The notes under the pieces are model-generated. The model had not been told where the DNA came from, ran no database searches, and was given only the letters and a program-made list of their open reading frames with translations. Made by a program: the position numbers and the translations under genes. Below are positions 6,556-14,310 of a DNA stretch of 14,310 bases, piece by piece. The stretch comes from Candidatus Poseidoniales archaeon (GTDB lineage Archaea; Thermoplasmatota; Poseidoniia; Poseidoniales; Poseidoniaceae): assembly GCA_012959845.1 (NCBI GenBank), contig DUCL01000131.1, positions 6,323 to 20,632 of the forward strand, in the 5' to 3' direction. The first letter of the stretch is position 1. Every line of letters begins with the position of its first letter.

Positions 6556-6954
6556 TTATTGTTCAACCTGCTCTTCGTATTTTGACGGACATGAGGTTTT
6601 GATAATCTCAGCCTCAAAAACATATTCACCATTTTCAAATGTTAAGATTCCTTCTGCGTATACAGTTCTATTGTCTCCAAGGCCGTTGGAAACAGAGGCT
6701 TGAGAAAAATCAACGGTTACAGAAGCATCATCACCATGTAAAATGAATGTTGAAGTTTCATTGACAATACTTCCATCAACAACTTCACCTCTAATGGCAA
6801 TTGACTTGCCTACGAGAGAAGCAGGGTCTTCCATTAGAACATCAACTGTTTTCGTTGGCTCTGGCGCATCCAAAATTATCACACCGAGGATTCCGATGGT
6901 CAACAATGCGCCGATAATCAGAAATCTAGTTCTTCGTGCAATCATATCAATCAT
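6556..6954 (-). CDS. ccmE: CcmE-like cytochrome c maturation heme chaperone, CxxxY variant
   Basis: Periplasm-facing (extracytoplasmic) heme carrier that receives heme from the CcmABCD module and passes it to apocytochrome c. The 132 residues begin with a short basic segment and one membrane helix (FLIIGALLTIGILGVIIL), followed by a small OB-fold beta-barrel. Family-like segments are GKSIAIRGEVVDGSI, STFILHGDDASVTVDF and VYAEGILTFENGEYVFEAEII. The heme-attachment motif near the C-terminus is CPSKY (Cys122, Tyr126), that is CxxxY rather than the HxxxY of proteobacterial CcmE; the Cys form is known in archaea and some bacteria. The ATG at 6954 overlaps the pyrD stop by 8 bases (ATGATTGA). An upstream GTG at 6966 and a downstream ATG at 6945 are also in frame. 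Probably co-transcribed with pyrD. Confidence 0.85.
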   Translation of the reverse strand: MIDMIARRTRFLIIGALLTIGILGVIILDAPEPTKTVDVLMEDPASLVGKSIAIRGEVVDGSIVNETSTFILHGDDASVTVDFSQASVSNGLGDNRTVYAEGILTFENGEYVFEAEIIKTSCPSKYEEQVEQ

Positions 6955-8074
6955 CCCTATGAGCACTGCCTATTGCTTGGTCTAATGTCGAATAACCGTT
7001 TTGGCGCATTTTCTTTTCAATGCCATTTACGACCTGCTTTGTCAAGGCAGCGCCCTCAAAAACAAATCCGCTATAGGCTTGAAGTAACGAAGCACCAGCA
7101 CATATTTTTTGCCAAGCATCTTCACCTGACATTATGCCACCAACCCCAACAATAGGAAACTCACCATCGGTCATTTTGTAAATTTTTGAAATCATTTCAG
7201 TTGTGCTTGTTTGAATTGGCAAGCCACTCATTCCCCCCGTTTGTGCGAAAACCTTCTGTTCCTTGCCGCTGTTTTCACTTGGGCGACTCGTGGTCGTATT
7301 TGATGCAATGATGCCGCTACAGCCATTAGAACGAGCCGTATTGACTATTGCCGACAATTGATTATCATCGACATCAGGTGAAATCTTTACCAATATTGGT
7401 TTAAGAGAAATCCCTTGGGATTCGGACTCTGTATTATTTACGGCTTTGCAAGAATCAATGATCTTCTTCAACTCTTCATCGTTCTGCAATTCTCTAAGAT
7501 TGGGGGTGTTTGGTGATGAAACATTGATGACAAAAGCATCCGCATATTTCCATAACCTCTGCATTGTGGTAGCATAATCAGTAGGTGCATCTTCAAGTTC
7601 GGTCAATTTTGACTTACCCAAATTTATCCAAAGAGGAATCCTAGGTTGTCCATGTTTTGAAAAATGCTTGTTTAGTTGCAATGCGATTTTCTCACTTCCA
7701 GGATTGTTAAATCCCATTCTGTTTACTAATGCCTTTGATTTACCTGCACGAAACATTCTAGGTTTTGGATTGCCCAATTGCTCGAGCATAGTAATTCCGC
7801 CTATTTCCATGAATCCCAAACCTAGAGCCTCCCATCCACGTAAGGCTTCTGCTCTCTTATCCATTCCAGCCGCTATTCCAAATGGATTATTGAAATCGAG
7901 TCCAAATTTTGTGATGGGAACTTGCTTTGATGGTTTGTAGAGGAGAGATACTGTTCCCCTTGTTATGGGGTTTGAAACCATCAAACGCAGTAATTTTAGC
8001 GCCCTACTATGCGCTTTTTCTGAATCTTGTATCGCCAAAAAGGGCTTGGCAAAGATGGTGTAACCAAGTCCCAT
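6947..8074 (-). CDS. pyrD: Class 2 (quinone-dependent) dihydroorotate dehydrogenase
   Basis: Oxidises dihydroorotate to orotate in UMP synthesis, passing electrons through FMN to membrane quinone. From the ATG at 8074 there are 375 residues. The N-terminal helical part DSEKAHSRALKLLRL, typical of class 2 enzymes, precedes the barrel. Barrel motifs are NPFGIAAGMDKRAEAL, FMEIGGITML, NVSSPNTPNLREL (catalytic base Ser187, the Ser of class 2 rather than the Cys of class 1), PILVKISPDVDD, GIIASNTTTSR, IVGVGGIMSGEDAW and AGASLLQAYSGFVFEG. The frame stays open upstream to about 8209 with ATGs at 8137 and 8209. I chose 8074 because it fits the family N-terminus and avoids overlapping the divergent gene at 8118. 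The stop overlaps ccmE. Quinone-linked class 2 enzymes are uncommon in archaea, so this may descend from a bacterial gene. Confidence 0.92.
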   Translation of the reverse strand: MGLGYTIFAKPFLAIQDSEKAHSRALKLLRLMVSNPITRGTVSLLYKPSKQVPITKFGLDFNNPFGIAAGMDKRAEALRGWEALGLGFMEIGGITMLEQLGNPKPRMFRAGKSKALVNRMGFNNPGSEKIALQLNKHFSKHGQPRIPLWINLGKSKLTELEDAPTDYATTMQRLWKYADAFVINVSSPNTPNLRELQNDEELKKIIDSCKAVNNTESESQGISLKPILVKISPDVDDNQLSAIVNTARSNGCSGIIASNTTTSRPSENSGKEQKVFAQTGGMSGLPIQTSTTEMISKIYKMTDGEFPIVGVGGIMSGEDAWQKICAGASLLQAYSGFVFEGAALTKQVVNGIEKKMRQNGYSTLDQAIGSAHRDD

Positions 8075-8117
8075 GATTAGTGGGTGATGAAAGGTATTCT
8101 TCAAGACTTGGGCTCGT

Positions 8118-8579
8118 ATGGCCAATAATATGCGCATCACTGACCCCCAATGGCCAGCCCTGCGCGAAGCCTCAAGACGAATATTGAGATTAGAGCAAAT
8201 CCGCATCAATATTCCAAAACAATTCCATTCAGCAACAAATGAGTTAATACTGGAACTTGGAGAAAGACAGCCATCACGCTTGACATTTCCAATAATATAT
8301 GAAAGTGAAACGGTTAGTGTTGAAATGATTATTGAAGAAGAGGGACTTGCTGATACAATTATACAAATATCTCATGATGAACCCGAATTGGATGTTATTT
8401 GGATTAGAGGTGATGGCGATTTGTGGTTAGAGATTCTAAATTCTTGTAAGGATTTGTCATCCGCTGGATATCCTGGTTGCGTTGGTTGTGGAGGTCCTAA
8501 CTCAGAACAAAAGTGGGATGAATTTGGTCACAGAAATTCCACCAATAAATATGATTCTGGCGAACCTCGAAAATCATAA
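8118..8579 (+). CDS. Small uncharacterised protein with a CxxCxG motif
   Basis: Unrecognised protein of 153 residues. The middle part reads as an ordinary folded protein rich in acidic residues and beta strands (RLTFPIIYESETVSVEMII, then ISHDEPELDVIWIRGDGDLW). It is followed by GYPGCVGCGGPN, a single CxxC pair that could hold a metal or form a disulfide, and a polar tail. No signal peptide or membrane helix is seen. The ATG at 8118 is taken; ATG 8130 and TTG 8184 are in-frame alternatives, and the choice depends on where pyrD, diverging 43 bases away, really starts. Topoisomerase follows on the same strand. Real coding is likely from the composition and lack of a better frame over 8210-8579. 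Confidence 0.6.
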   Translation: MANNMRITDPQWPALREASRRILRLEQIRINIPKQFHSATNELILELGERQPSRLTFPIIYESETVSVEMIIEEEGLADTIIQISHDEPELDVIWIRGDGDLWLEILNSCKDLSSAGYPGCVGCGGPNSEQKWDEFGHRNSTNKYDSGEPRKS

Positions 8580-8600
8580 AAAAATATTGTCGGTTTTGAC

Positions 8601-8618
8601 TAGATACTAAAGTATCTA
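8601..8618 (+). promoter_or_regulatory. 18-bp palindrome upstream of the topoisomerase gene
   Basis: TAGATACT-AA-AGTATCTA is a perfect 8-bp inverted repeat with a 2-base centre. It lies 22 bases after the stop of the preceding gene and 67 bases before the preferred topoisomerase ATG (3 bases before the alternative ATG at 8622). The symmetry suits an operator for a dimeric regulator. As RNA it could form a weak AT-rich hairpin followed by ATTTAT. Confidence 0.4.
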
Positions 8619-8684
8619 TTTATGGGGCCTTTCAAATCCACCTTAGAGAGGGTTCAAGTATTGTCGCCATTGGCCTTCAAAATC

Positions 8685-11450
8685 ATGGTAGTTCTCATCC
8701 TCGCTGAAAAACCAAGTGTCGCTGCTGATGTTGCTAATGTGCTTGGAGCCAATAACAAACATGATACTCACTGGCAAGGAAATGACTTGATTGTCACATG
8801 GGCAATCGGTCATTTATTGCAATTAAAGTACATGGATGATTATGACGCAGATTTCAAAGATTGGAGAAAAACAGTCGATAGATTGCCTTTCATCCCTGAA
8901 GAATTCAAGTACAAAGCAATCGGTGGAAGAGGTAAAAAACAACTCACAGCTATTACTAAATTGATCAAGGACAAAAATGTAACTGAAATTGTTAATGCTT
9001 GTGATGCAGCGAGAGAAGGTGAACTAATTTTCAGGACTATCGTCGCACATAGTAAGTCGAAACTACCGACGAGCAGACTGTGGCTACAATCAATGACTAG
9101 TACTTCAATTCAAAATGCGTGGGATAATAGAAAGCCAGGTGAGGAATATAACGCACTTAGAGATGCAGCATATTCTCGTAGTGAGGCAGATTGGATTATT
9201 GGCATGAACGGTTCAAGAATCGCCAATTCTTTTCTCCCTAAGAAGCGAACTGAAAAGGGCGCTATTTCTCTTGGACGAGTTCAGACCGCTACACTTGCAA
9301 TGATTGTTGACCATGAGTTAGAGATACTGGCGCATCAAGCAATGCCATTCTGGCAATTGGAGGCACAATTTAGTGCTGGTGATGCGGCTTGGAGTGCTCG
9401 CTGGGAAAGAAATGGTCACAAAGATGACGAAGATAGACCTGAATACAAATCGCACAGAATAATTGAGGCTTCTGAAAAAGAAAAACTTGAGGCCATACTA
9501 TCCTCAGGTTCCAAGGCTGATGTTAAACAAATCAATAGAGACTCTATTGAAAAGCCTCCACTGAATTTTGATCTGACTGCTTTGCAAAGAGAGGCAAATA
9601 ACATTTGGTCATGGTCGGCTAAAAGAACACTTGGCGTGGCTCAAGATTTGTATGATAGATACAAATTAACGACATACCCACGTACCGATTCTCGTTACTT
9701 GCCAGAGGATATGTTTGAAGAAATTACCAAAACAATTCGCCAATTAGCTGCGCAAGATAATTATAATTCGCACGCATTACAAATTGTTGATTCAAAGAAT
9801 ACCGACGGGGCTGGGATGAATAATACAAAGCGTAACTTCAATGATGCCAAAGTCAGTGATCACTTCGCCGTTATCCCAACTGGTAAGATTCCTGAAGGAC
9901 TTAGTGGCGACCATGCGAAATTATATGATTTAATTGTTAGAACTTTTCTCGCTTCATGGTACCCTGAGGCGACTTGGGATGTGCAAAAGAGAGTCGCAAC
10001 AATTCAAAATGAAAATTTCATTAAGGAATCTCGTTGTATTAAGGTTCCAGGATGGAGAGGGGTTAAGCCGAAAAAACAGTCCCTGCCAGAAGGTTGGAAT
10101 TCATTGCCTTCAAACCCATGCAAGGCAGATATTACAGAATCTGAGTTCAAAGAAGAGAAATCCAAGCCCAAAAATAGATTGAAGGAAGCTGGATTGTTGA
10201 GATTAATGGAACATGCTGGTAAACAAATTGAGGATGATGAATTAGCAGCCGCAATCAAAGATAAGGGTCTTGGAACGCCTGCAACTAGAGCAGATACAAT
10301 CGAAAAATTGATTTCTAGAGGGTACATTGTCAGGTCCCGTAATGGTTCAATTAGTGCAGCAGCACACGGAATTAGAATTATCGATGTGTTGAGAAGAATA
10401 CCTGTTGATTGGATTACTTCTGCTGAATTGACTGGAGAAATGGAATCATCACTGCTATGCGTTCAACGTGGCGAGGAACCTCGGGAAAAATATATGCAAA
10501 GCATCATCGAAAAAACAACTTCCATGGTCAATTTAATCCGCGACCATGACCGCGTTGAATTGTACGCTAAGGAGCCATCTTTAGGAAATTGTCCACAGTG
10601 TGGTAACGAAATAAAGGAGACTACTTTATCCTATCAATGTACTGACAATCAAGGACGTGACAAGGGATGTTCATTCGTATTTTGGAAGGATACTTCAGGC
10701 CGCTGGTTTGATAGAATTACGGCTACTCGTTTGATTGAGAATAAATCAATAAGTGATTTACATGGTTTCTTTAGTCGCAGTGGTGAAGGTTATGAAGCAA
10801 CAATTACACTCGATAATGATGGTAAGGTAATTTTGGCTGGGGGTGGAGAATCAACCAGCAAATCTTCCGATGAGGAATTGTGTCCATGTCCTGCTTGTGA
10901 ACACGGTGTAATCCGAATTGGTACAAATGTATACGCCTGCGATTACGATGATTGTAAATTTAGAGGTGTTTCCAGGGAAATGTGTAAGAGAGCAATTACA
11001 CCAGAGGAAGCAAAGGCCATTCTAAATGACGGTAAATCACCACTTTTGGATGATTTCACTTCAAAGCGAGGGCGTCCATTCAGTGCATTCTTAGTAAGAA
11101 CTGGTAATAAAATTGGGTTTGAATTCCCTCCTCGTGCTGCACCTGCTGATGCAACAAAATTCCCAATCGTGGAAGGAGTTGTCGCTATTTGTCCAATTCA
11201 TAAGGTCAATATTATTGAGACTGAAACGACTTATCAGCCTGAAGAAGATGGCACCGAGTGTAAGATTCAATTGATGAGAGAAATTTCAAAGAGAGTAATT
11301 ACCCGTGAAGAAGCAAATCAATTGATAGAAAAGAAATCACTCGGACCATTCGATGATTTCATCTCAAAGAAAACTCAAAAGCCTTTCAGTTCATCACTTT
11401 ACTTGAAAAAGAATGAATCTGTTGGATATAAGTTCGCAAAGAGAAACTAG
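8685..11450 (+). CDS. topB: Type IA DNA topoisomerase, bacterial topoisomerase III (TopB)-like, with three C-terminal repeats
   Basis: Cuts one DNA strand and passes another through the gap, relaxing negative supercoils and decatenating replication intermediates. From the ATG at 8685 there are 921 residues. The Toprim domain opens with LILAEKPSVAADVANVLG and has NACDAAREGELIF; then AAYSRSEADWIIGMNGSR and LGRVQTATLAMIV. The active-site Tyr331 lies in LTTYPRTDSRYLP, almost the same position as Tyr328 of E. coli TopB. GLGTPATRADTIEKLISRGYI follows. The C-terminus has three units of about 90 residues like Toprim_Crpt domains: the first with CPQC and later Cys residues, the second with CPAC and CDYDDC, the third with most cysteines lost (CPIH). 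An ATG at 8622 would add 21 residues unlike the family; the Tyr position and the MVVLILAEKPS start favour 8685. No Shine-Dalgarno sequence is visible for either. The TopB-type architecture suggests bacterial ancestry. Confidence 0.93.
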   Translation: MVVLILAEKPSVAADVANVLGANNKHDTHWQGNDLIVTWAIGHLLQLKYMDDYDADFKDWRKTVDRLPFIPEEFKYKAIGGRGKKQLTAITKLIKDKNVTEIVNACDAAREGELIFRTIVAHSKSKLPTSRLWLQSMTSTSIQNAWDNRKPGEEYNALRDAAYSRSEADWIIGMNGSRIANSFLPKKRTEKGAISLGRVQTATLAMIVDHELEILAHQAMPFWQLEAQFSAGDAAWSARWERNGHKDDEDRPEYKSHRIIEASEKEKLEAILSSGSKADVKQINRDSIEKPPLNFDLTALQREANNIWSWSAKRTLGVAQDLYDRYKLTTYPRTDSRYLPEDMFEEITKTIRQLAAQDNYNSHALQIVDSKNTDGAGMNNTKRNFNDAKVSDHFAVIPTGKIPEGLSGDHAKLYDLIVRTFLASWYPEATWDVQKRVATIQNENFIKESRCIKVPGWRGVKPKKQSLPEGWNSLPSNPCKADITESEFKEEKSKPKNRLKEAGLLRLMEHAGKQIEDDELAAAIKDKGLGTPATRADTIEKLISRGYIVRSRNGSISAAAHGIRIIDVLRRIPVDWITSAELTGEMESSLLCVQRGEEPREKYMQSIIEKTTSMVNLIRDHDRVELYAKEPSLGNCPQCGNEIKETTLSYQCTDNQGRDKGCSFVFWKDTSGRWFDRITATRLIENKSISDLHGFFSRSGEGYEATITLDNDGKVILAGGGESTSKSSDEELCPCPACEHGVIRIGTNVYACDYDDCKFRGVSREMCKRAITPEEAKAILNDGKSPLLDDFTSKRGRPFSAFLVRTGNKIGFEFPPRAAPADATKFPIVEGVVAICPIHKVNIIETETTYQPEEDGTECKIQLMREISKRVITREEANQLIEKKSLGPFDDFISKKTQKPFSSSLYLKKNESVGYKFAKRN

Positions 11451-11522
11451 TATCAATTATTGTCAATATTTGCTCAGTTTTAATGAGAAGGTTGATTGCT
11501 CATTGGTTACGGTTGTTGTCTA

Positions 11523-12737
11523 ATGACACAGCAGATGTGGGACGTAGTCATTGTTGGCGCTGGACCAATAGGTGGTCGCTGTGCATCATTATTGTCTAAG
11601 AGAGGACATTCTGTATTATTGTTAGAAGAACATAGTGAAATCGGACGCCCTTTCCAGTGTGCAGGATTAGTAAATCCGAGTGCAATGAAATCAGTATCAC
11701 TTGAAGATACTATTCTTCAAGAAATTGATGGAGCGTTAATACACGGGCCGAGTGGGGTATTGGTAGCAGTAGGTGAAGACAATAATCCACGTACATTTGT
11801 TGTTTGTCGCAAAAGATTTGATCAAGGAGTAGTGCAACAATCATTGGAATTGGGCGCGAAAATATGGCTTAATTCAATGCCAACTAATGCCACCGTTGAT
11901 GATGATGAGGTGAAATTAACAGTAAATAACGACGGGAATATTGTTGACCTAAAATGTAAATTATTGCTCGGTTGCGATGGCGCTCACTCATGGACTAGAA
12001 GATTTTTCAAAATGGGTAAGCCAAAGGAATTGATGATTGGTTTTCAAGCCGAAGTTATCGGATATCAAAACGACAATAGATGGCTGGAAATGTATAGTGG
12101 CTCGAAAATTGCACCAGGTTTTTTCGCTTGGGTAGTTCCTTCGGGATTTGGCACACATAGAATCGGAATTTGGTCAAATGCTGAACATTTGCAAGGTCGT
12201 TCGGTCGAGCAGTGCTATCATGATTTGCTAAATCATCCTCTATGGGCTGAAAGATTCAGCACTGTTAAGGAAACCGCAAGGTATTGCGGCCCGATTCCTT
12301 GTGGGATGGTGAAGAATCCGGTCAAAAATAGAGTGATGCTAATAGGTGATGCTGCAGGAATGGCAAAGCCGACAACCGGTGGTGGAATTGGGCCGGGATT
12401 CAAGCAAATTGAATCAATAATTGACAACCTCTCAACCGCTATTGATAACGATAAATTATCAAACAAAGATTTACACAAAATTACATCAAAACATTGGAAT
12501 GAAATGAAAAGGTCTCAAGACAAAGCAAGGGCGCTTCGAGATTTATTGGTGAGTAATTGTACAGATGAAGAATTAGATGAACACTTTGAGAATTTTTCAA
12601 AGCCTGAAGTGCTGGAATTGATAAACTCAATCGGAGATATTGAAAAACCAGTACCATTGGGAATGGCACTATTGAAAAAGGTACCCGCCTTCCGCAAACT
12701 TGCTCTAAAGGCAGGCGTTAAGTTGTTATTCACATGA
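11523..12737 (+). CDS. Geranylgeranyl reductase family FAD-dependent oxidoreductase
   Basis: Flavoprotein of the family that saturates the double bonds of geranylgeranyl chains in archaeal membrane lipids or of related isoprenoids. Residues 7-18 hold the FAD-binding fold DVVIVGAGPIGG, followed by the ERLLL-like strand SVLLLEEHSEIGRPFQCAGLV (GRPxxCAG is typical of the family). CRKRFDQ and LLLGCDGAHSWTRR follow, then the second FAD motif IGDAAGMAKPTTGGGIGPG (about 274-292). The length of 404 residues is normal. The ATG at 11523 leaves only a short polar leader before the Rossmann strand; a TTG at 11496 in frame would add 9 residues and is less likely. The downstream gene starts 9 bases after the stop, with its ribosome binding site overlapping this stop. 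Archaeal genomes often hold several paralogues, so the exact substrate cannot be set from sequence. Confidence 0.88.
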   Translation: MTQQMWDVVIVGAGPIGGRCASLLSKRGHSVLLLEEHSEIGRPFQCAGLVNPSAMKSVSLEDTILQEIDGALIHGPSGVLVAVGEDNNPRTFVVCRKRFDQGVVQQSLELGAKIWLNSMPTNATVDDDEVKLTVNNDGNIVDLKCKLLLGCDGAHSWTRRFFKMGKPKELMIGFQAEVIGYQNDNRWLEMYSGSKIAPGFFAWVVPSGFGTHRIGIWSNAEHLQGRSVEQCYHDLLNHPLWAERFSTVKETARYCGPIPCGMVKNPVKNRVMLIGDAAGMAKPTTGGGIGPGFKQIESIIDNLSTAIDNDKLSNKDLHKITSKHWNEMKRSQDKARALRDLLVSNCTDEELDEHFENFSKPEVLELINSIGDIEKPVPLGMALLKKVPAFRKLALKAGVKLLFT

Positions 12738-12746
12738 GGGGATAAA

Positions 12747-13889
12747 ATGGGGATTTTAGAAGTTCAACACTCGGTGAAATACCCCCCATTTGAGGCTCAT
12801 CGACTGGTGGCATCAGAATTGCCAATCTCAAAGAAACGTGAAACCCTTTCCGAGGAGATTGACCAACAACAGGCCATTGAACTTGTCACAAAATCTATTC
12901 CAAGTTTTAAAATCGGGGAGAAAACTGGTTGGTTGGTGGAACGAAGATACTTATTTGATGGAAATACTATCAAAAATGAGGTCTATGAGCATGGAATCGT
13001 TGACGATTCAGAATGGCCAATTGTTGTGGAAAAGCAGCGCAGAGGTTGGTATTTGACCCCGCATCCAGTTCATGCCACTGCTAGAAAATTTATCAACGGA
13101 GTGGTATACATCCTACTAATTTCACTACTTTATTTATTCATTGAACCAATACTATCTGCCATAGGAATCCCCGGAATCGGAACGGGTACAGTTCGTATTG
13201 GTCTACTAGATTATCCATTATTAGCACTAATAGTCGGTCCACTATTTTTCATTCCTCTCCTAATGAGGGTTACAGCAAATTTTAGTGATTTAAGAAGACA
13301 AAAATTATTCCTACAAAATCCACCTCCGAATCCAGAAATTGAAATAATTGGTGAGGCAGTTGCTGATCAAGATTTGAAAGTTAAAGTGAAATTTGAATCG
13401 AATCGAGATAACTGGAATTCAATTTCCGTTTATTGGAGAGTTGGTGCATTGCCACCTGCGAGAGATGCTGTCTTTTCGGCATTAAACCGCACTGTTGAGG
13501 GACAACCGCCTCCCGGATTGACTACCAAGTTACCCCACCATTGGGAGGTGGGACTTGATGATGGCACTGGAGCCGGAGAAGATGCTCCAATGCAACGTCA
13601 AGAAGTCGCAGGTGGTTTGTTTTTGAGACCAATGCGAGTAATGCAATTCGGTGGTAAAGTCGAATACAATGAAGATGAAATGATTCTTGAAAATCCCAAA
13701 AACACATGGCCTGGCACAACGATTAGTCCACTGGTGAAAATTCATTGGGAAATTATTATTCAAATCGAAAGGGAAAATGAGGGCTCATTATTGTGGGTTG
13801 AACCACTTAGGGTAAAGCATTCATCAAAACATGTGGAACAGAAGACTTTGACTGTAAATGATGGAAGGACTGAATCAGAAATCCTTTGA
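12747..13889 (+). CDS. Two-pass membrane protein of unknown function
   Basis: Unrecognised 380-residue protein. Residues 1-114 are polar and probably cytoplasmic (RRYLFDGNTIKNEVYEHG, then WPIVVEKQRRGWYLTPHPV). Two membrane helices follow: about 116-137 (INGVVYILLISLLYLFIEPI) and 157-177 (PLLALIVGPLFFIPLLM), separated by a Gly-rich turn GIPGIGTGTVRIG. The C-terminal part of about 200 residues is beta-rich and polar, with SISVYWRVGALPPARDAVF, a Pro-rich stretch and IHWEIIIQIERENEG. Two helices in a hairpin would place both ends on the same side, probably the cytoplasm, where Lys/Arg flank them. GAGGGG at 12736-12741, overlapping the upstream stop, is a good ribosome binding site 5 bases before the ATG. 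Co-expression with the geranylgeranyl-reductase-family gene is therefore likely, but it does not reveal the function. Confidence 0.8.
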   Translation: MGILEVQHSVKYPPFEAHRLVASELPISKKRETLSEEIDQQQAIELVTKSIPSFKIGEKTGWLVERRYLFDGNTIKNEVYEHGIVDDSEWPIVVEKQRRGWYLTPHPVHATARKFINGVVYILLISLLYLFIEPILSAIGIPGIGTGTVRIGLLDYPLLALIVGPLFFIPLLMRVTANFSDLRRQKLFLQNPPPNPEIEIIGEAVADQDLKVKVKFESNRDNWNSISVYWRVGALPPARDAVFSALNRTVEGQPPPGLTTKLPHHWEVGLDDGTGAGEDAPMQRQEVAGGLFLRPMRVMQFGGKVEYNEDEMILENPKNTWPGTTISPLVKIHWEIIIQIERENEGSLLWVEPLRVKHSSKHVEQKTLTVNDGRTESEIL

Positions 13890-13897
13890 TTGTAGAT

Positions 13898-13921
13898 AAG
13901 CAACACATTGAATAGTTGCTT
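13898..13921 (+). repeat. Stem-loop between the membrane protein and lipoprotein genes
   Basis: AAGCAAC (13898-13904) and GTTGCTT (13915-13921) form a perfect 7-bp inverted repeat around a 10-base AT-rich loop. It begins 8 bases after the stop at 13889 and ends 16 bases before the lipoprotein ATG. It has no T-run after it, so it is not a clear terminator. It may be an mRNA end/processing structure or a regulator site; chance is possible. Confidence 0.35.
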
Positions 13922-13937
13922 CACTCCATACAAAATT

Positions 13938-14310
13938 ATGAGCAAGCAGCGTACTTCAGCTGTAATATTAATTTTCGTAATGTTAAGCGCTGGTTGTTTC
14001 GGTGCTGCTGATGAAATTGTTAAAGAAGAAATAAAACCTGAGATAAAGGAATTGAGTCTTAATGTGCAGTTCGTTGAACTACCGGTCAATGCAATGCTGG
14101 GGGAAATAGTAAACCTTCAAATTACGGTTCAAAGTCAAGGAGAAGGAGATTGGGTTGCTACGGTCTCAATATATCCGGAAGTTGAATTTGCGATGACTCA
14201 AACAGAGGATATTGTGCATATTATTTTCATGCCAAGTGAAGTTGTTAGTTACACTGTTGCTGCAACTTTCCAGGCAGCAAATACGGAAACAACAATTATT
14301 GACAGCCCTG
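13938..14310 (+). CDS. Predicted lipoprotein, N-terminal part (cut by window edge)
   Basis: An open frame of 124 codons runs from the ATG at 13938 to the right edge without a stop. Residues 3-19 are a lipoprotein signal peptide: KQR, then a hydrophobic run (AVILIFVMLSAG), then Cys20 in the lipobox LSAG-C, so the mature protein would be lipid-anchored outside the membrane. An acidic, charged linker follows (DEIVKEEIKPEIKE). After it come beta strands that look like an immunoglobulin-like or CARDB-type domain (LNVQFVELPVNAMLGEIVNLQITV, with SIYPEVEF and VVSYTVAATF later). No Shine-Dalgarno sequence is seen. The remaining domains and function are outside the window. A minus-strand open frame over the same bases (13760-14089) lacks any such coherent organisation. 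Confidence 0.75.
   Translation, partial: MSKQRTSAVILIFVMLSAGCFGAADEIVKEEIKPEIKELSLNVQFVELPVNAMLGEIVNLQITVQSQGEGDWVATVSIYPEVEFAMTQTEDIVHIIFMPSEVVSYTVAATFQAANTETTIIDSP

Noticed and set aside
6324..6638. A 104-codon open frame on the minus strand
   Set aside because: It lies mostly within the SRP RNA and its promoter and overlaps the end of ccmE; the RNA conservation and pairing explain the sequence better.
11451..11522. CTCA...TGAG and ATTG...CAAT short inverted repeats before the reductase gene
   Set aside because: Only 4-bp arms in AT-rich sequence; expected by chance. No clear promoter element could be assigned here.
13760..14089. A 109-codon minus-strand open frame at the right edge
   Set aside because: It overlaps the ends of two plus-strand genes, one of which has a clear lipoprotein signal peptide.

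Overview
This window looks like chromosomal DNA of a planktonic, aerobic archaeon, most plausibly Marine Group II (Poseidoniales) or a close relative among the Thermoplasma-related Euryarchaeota. The evidence for Archaea is an archaeal-type SRP (7S) RNA, a tRNA-splicing endonuclease, archease, an archaeal winged-helix protein and a geranylgeranyl-reductase-family flavoprotein of the kind used for archaeal lipids. CcmE and a class 2 (quinone-linked) dihydroorotate dehydrogenase point to respiration with c-type cytochromes. The lineage is inferred from gene content; no marker such as 16S rRNA is present.

Layout. Bases 1-164 carry the end of an unidentified gene. A secreted, membrane-anchored M6-type metalloprotease follows (213-2354). 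It converges on the tRNA-splicing endonuclease (2351-3466, minus); the two stop codons share one TTAA. A divergent intergenic region separates the endonuclease from a plus-strand three-gene run: a winged-helix protein with three TerB-like repeats, a PfkB/HldE-like sugar kinase whose GAGD motif is altered, and archease. This run converges on the SRP RNA gene (about 6189-6490, minus), which has its own TATA box and T-rich terminator. Upstream of the SRP RNA on the minus strand are ccmE and pyrD, which overlap. From about 8118 to the right edge everything is on the plus strand: a small unknown protein, a bacterial-type topoisomerase III with three C-terminal Toprim_Crpt-like repeats, a geranylgeranyl-reductase-family oxidoreductase, a two-pass membrane protein of unknown function, and the start of a lipoprotein cut by the window edge.

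How the genes may work together. The endonuclease and archease (the activator of RtcB ligase) are the cutting and joining ends of archaeal tRNA splicing and lie about 2.2 kb apart. The two genes between them have no known splicing role: the helix-turn-helix/TerB-like protein and the atypical PfkB protein. They share a compact run with archease and are the most interesting unexplained part of the window. The rest is housekeeping: protein targeting (SRP), pyrimidine synthesis, cytochrome c maturation, DNA topology and lipid saturation. No mobile element, CRISPR array, tRNA or rRNA was seen.
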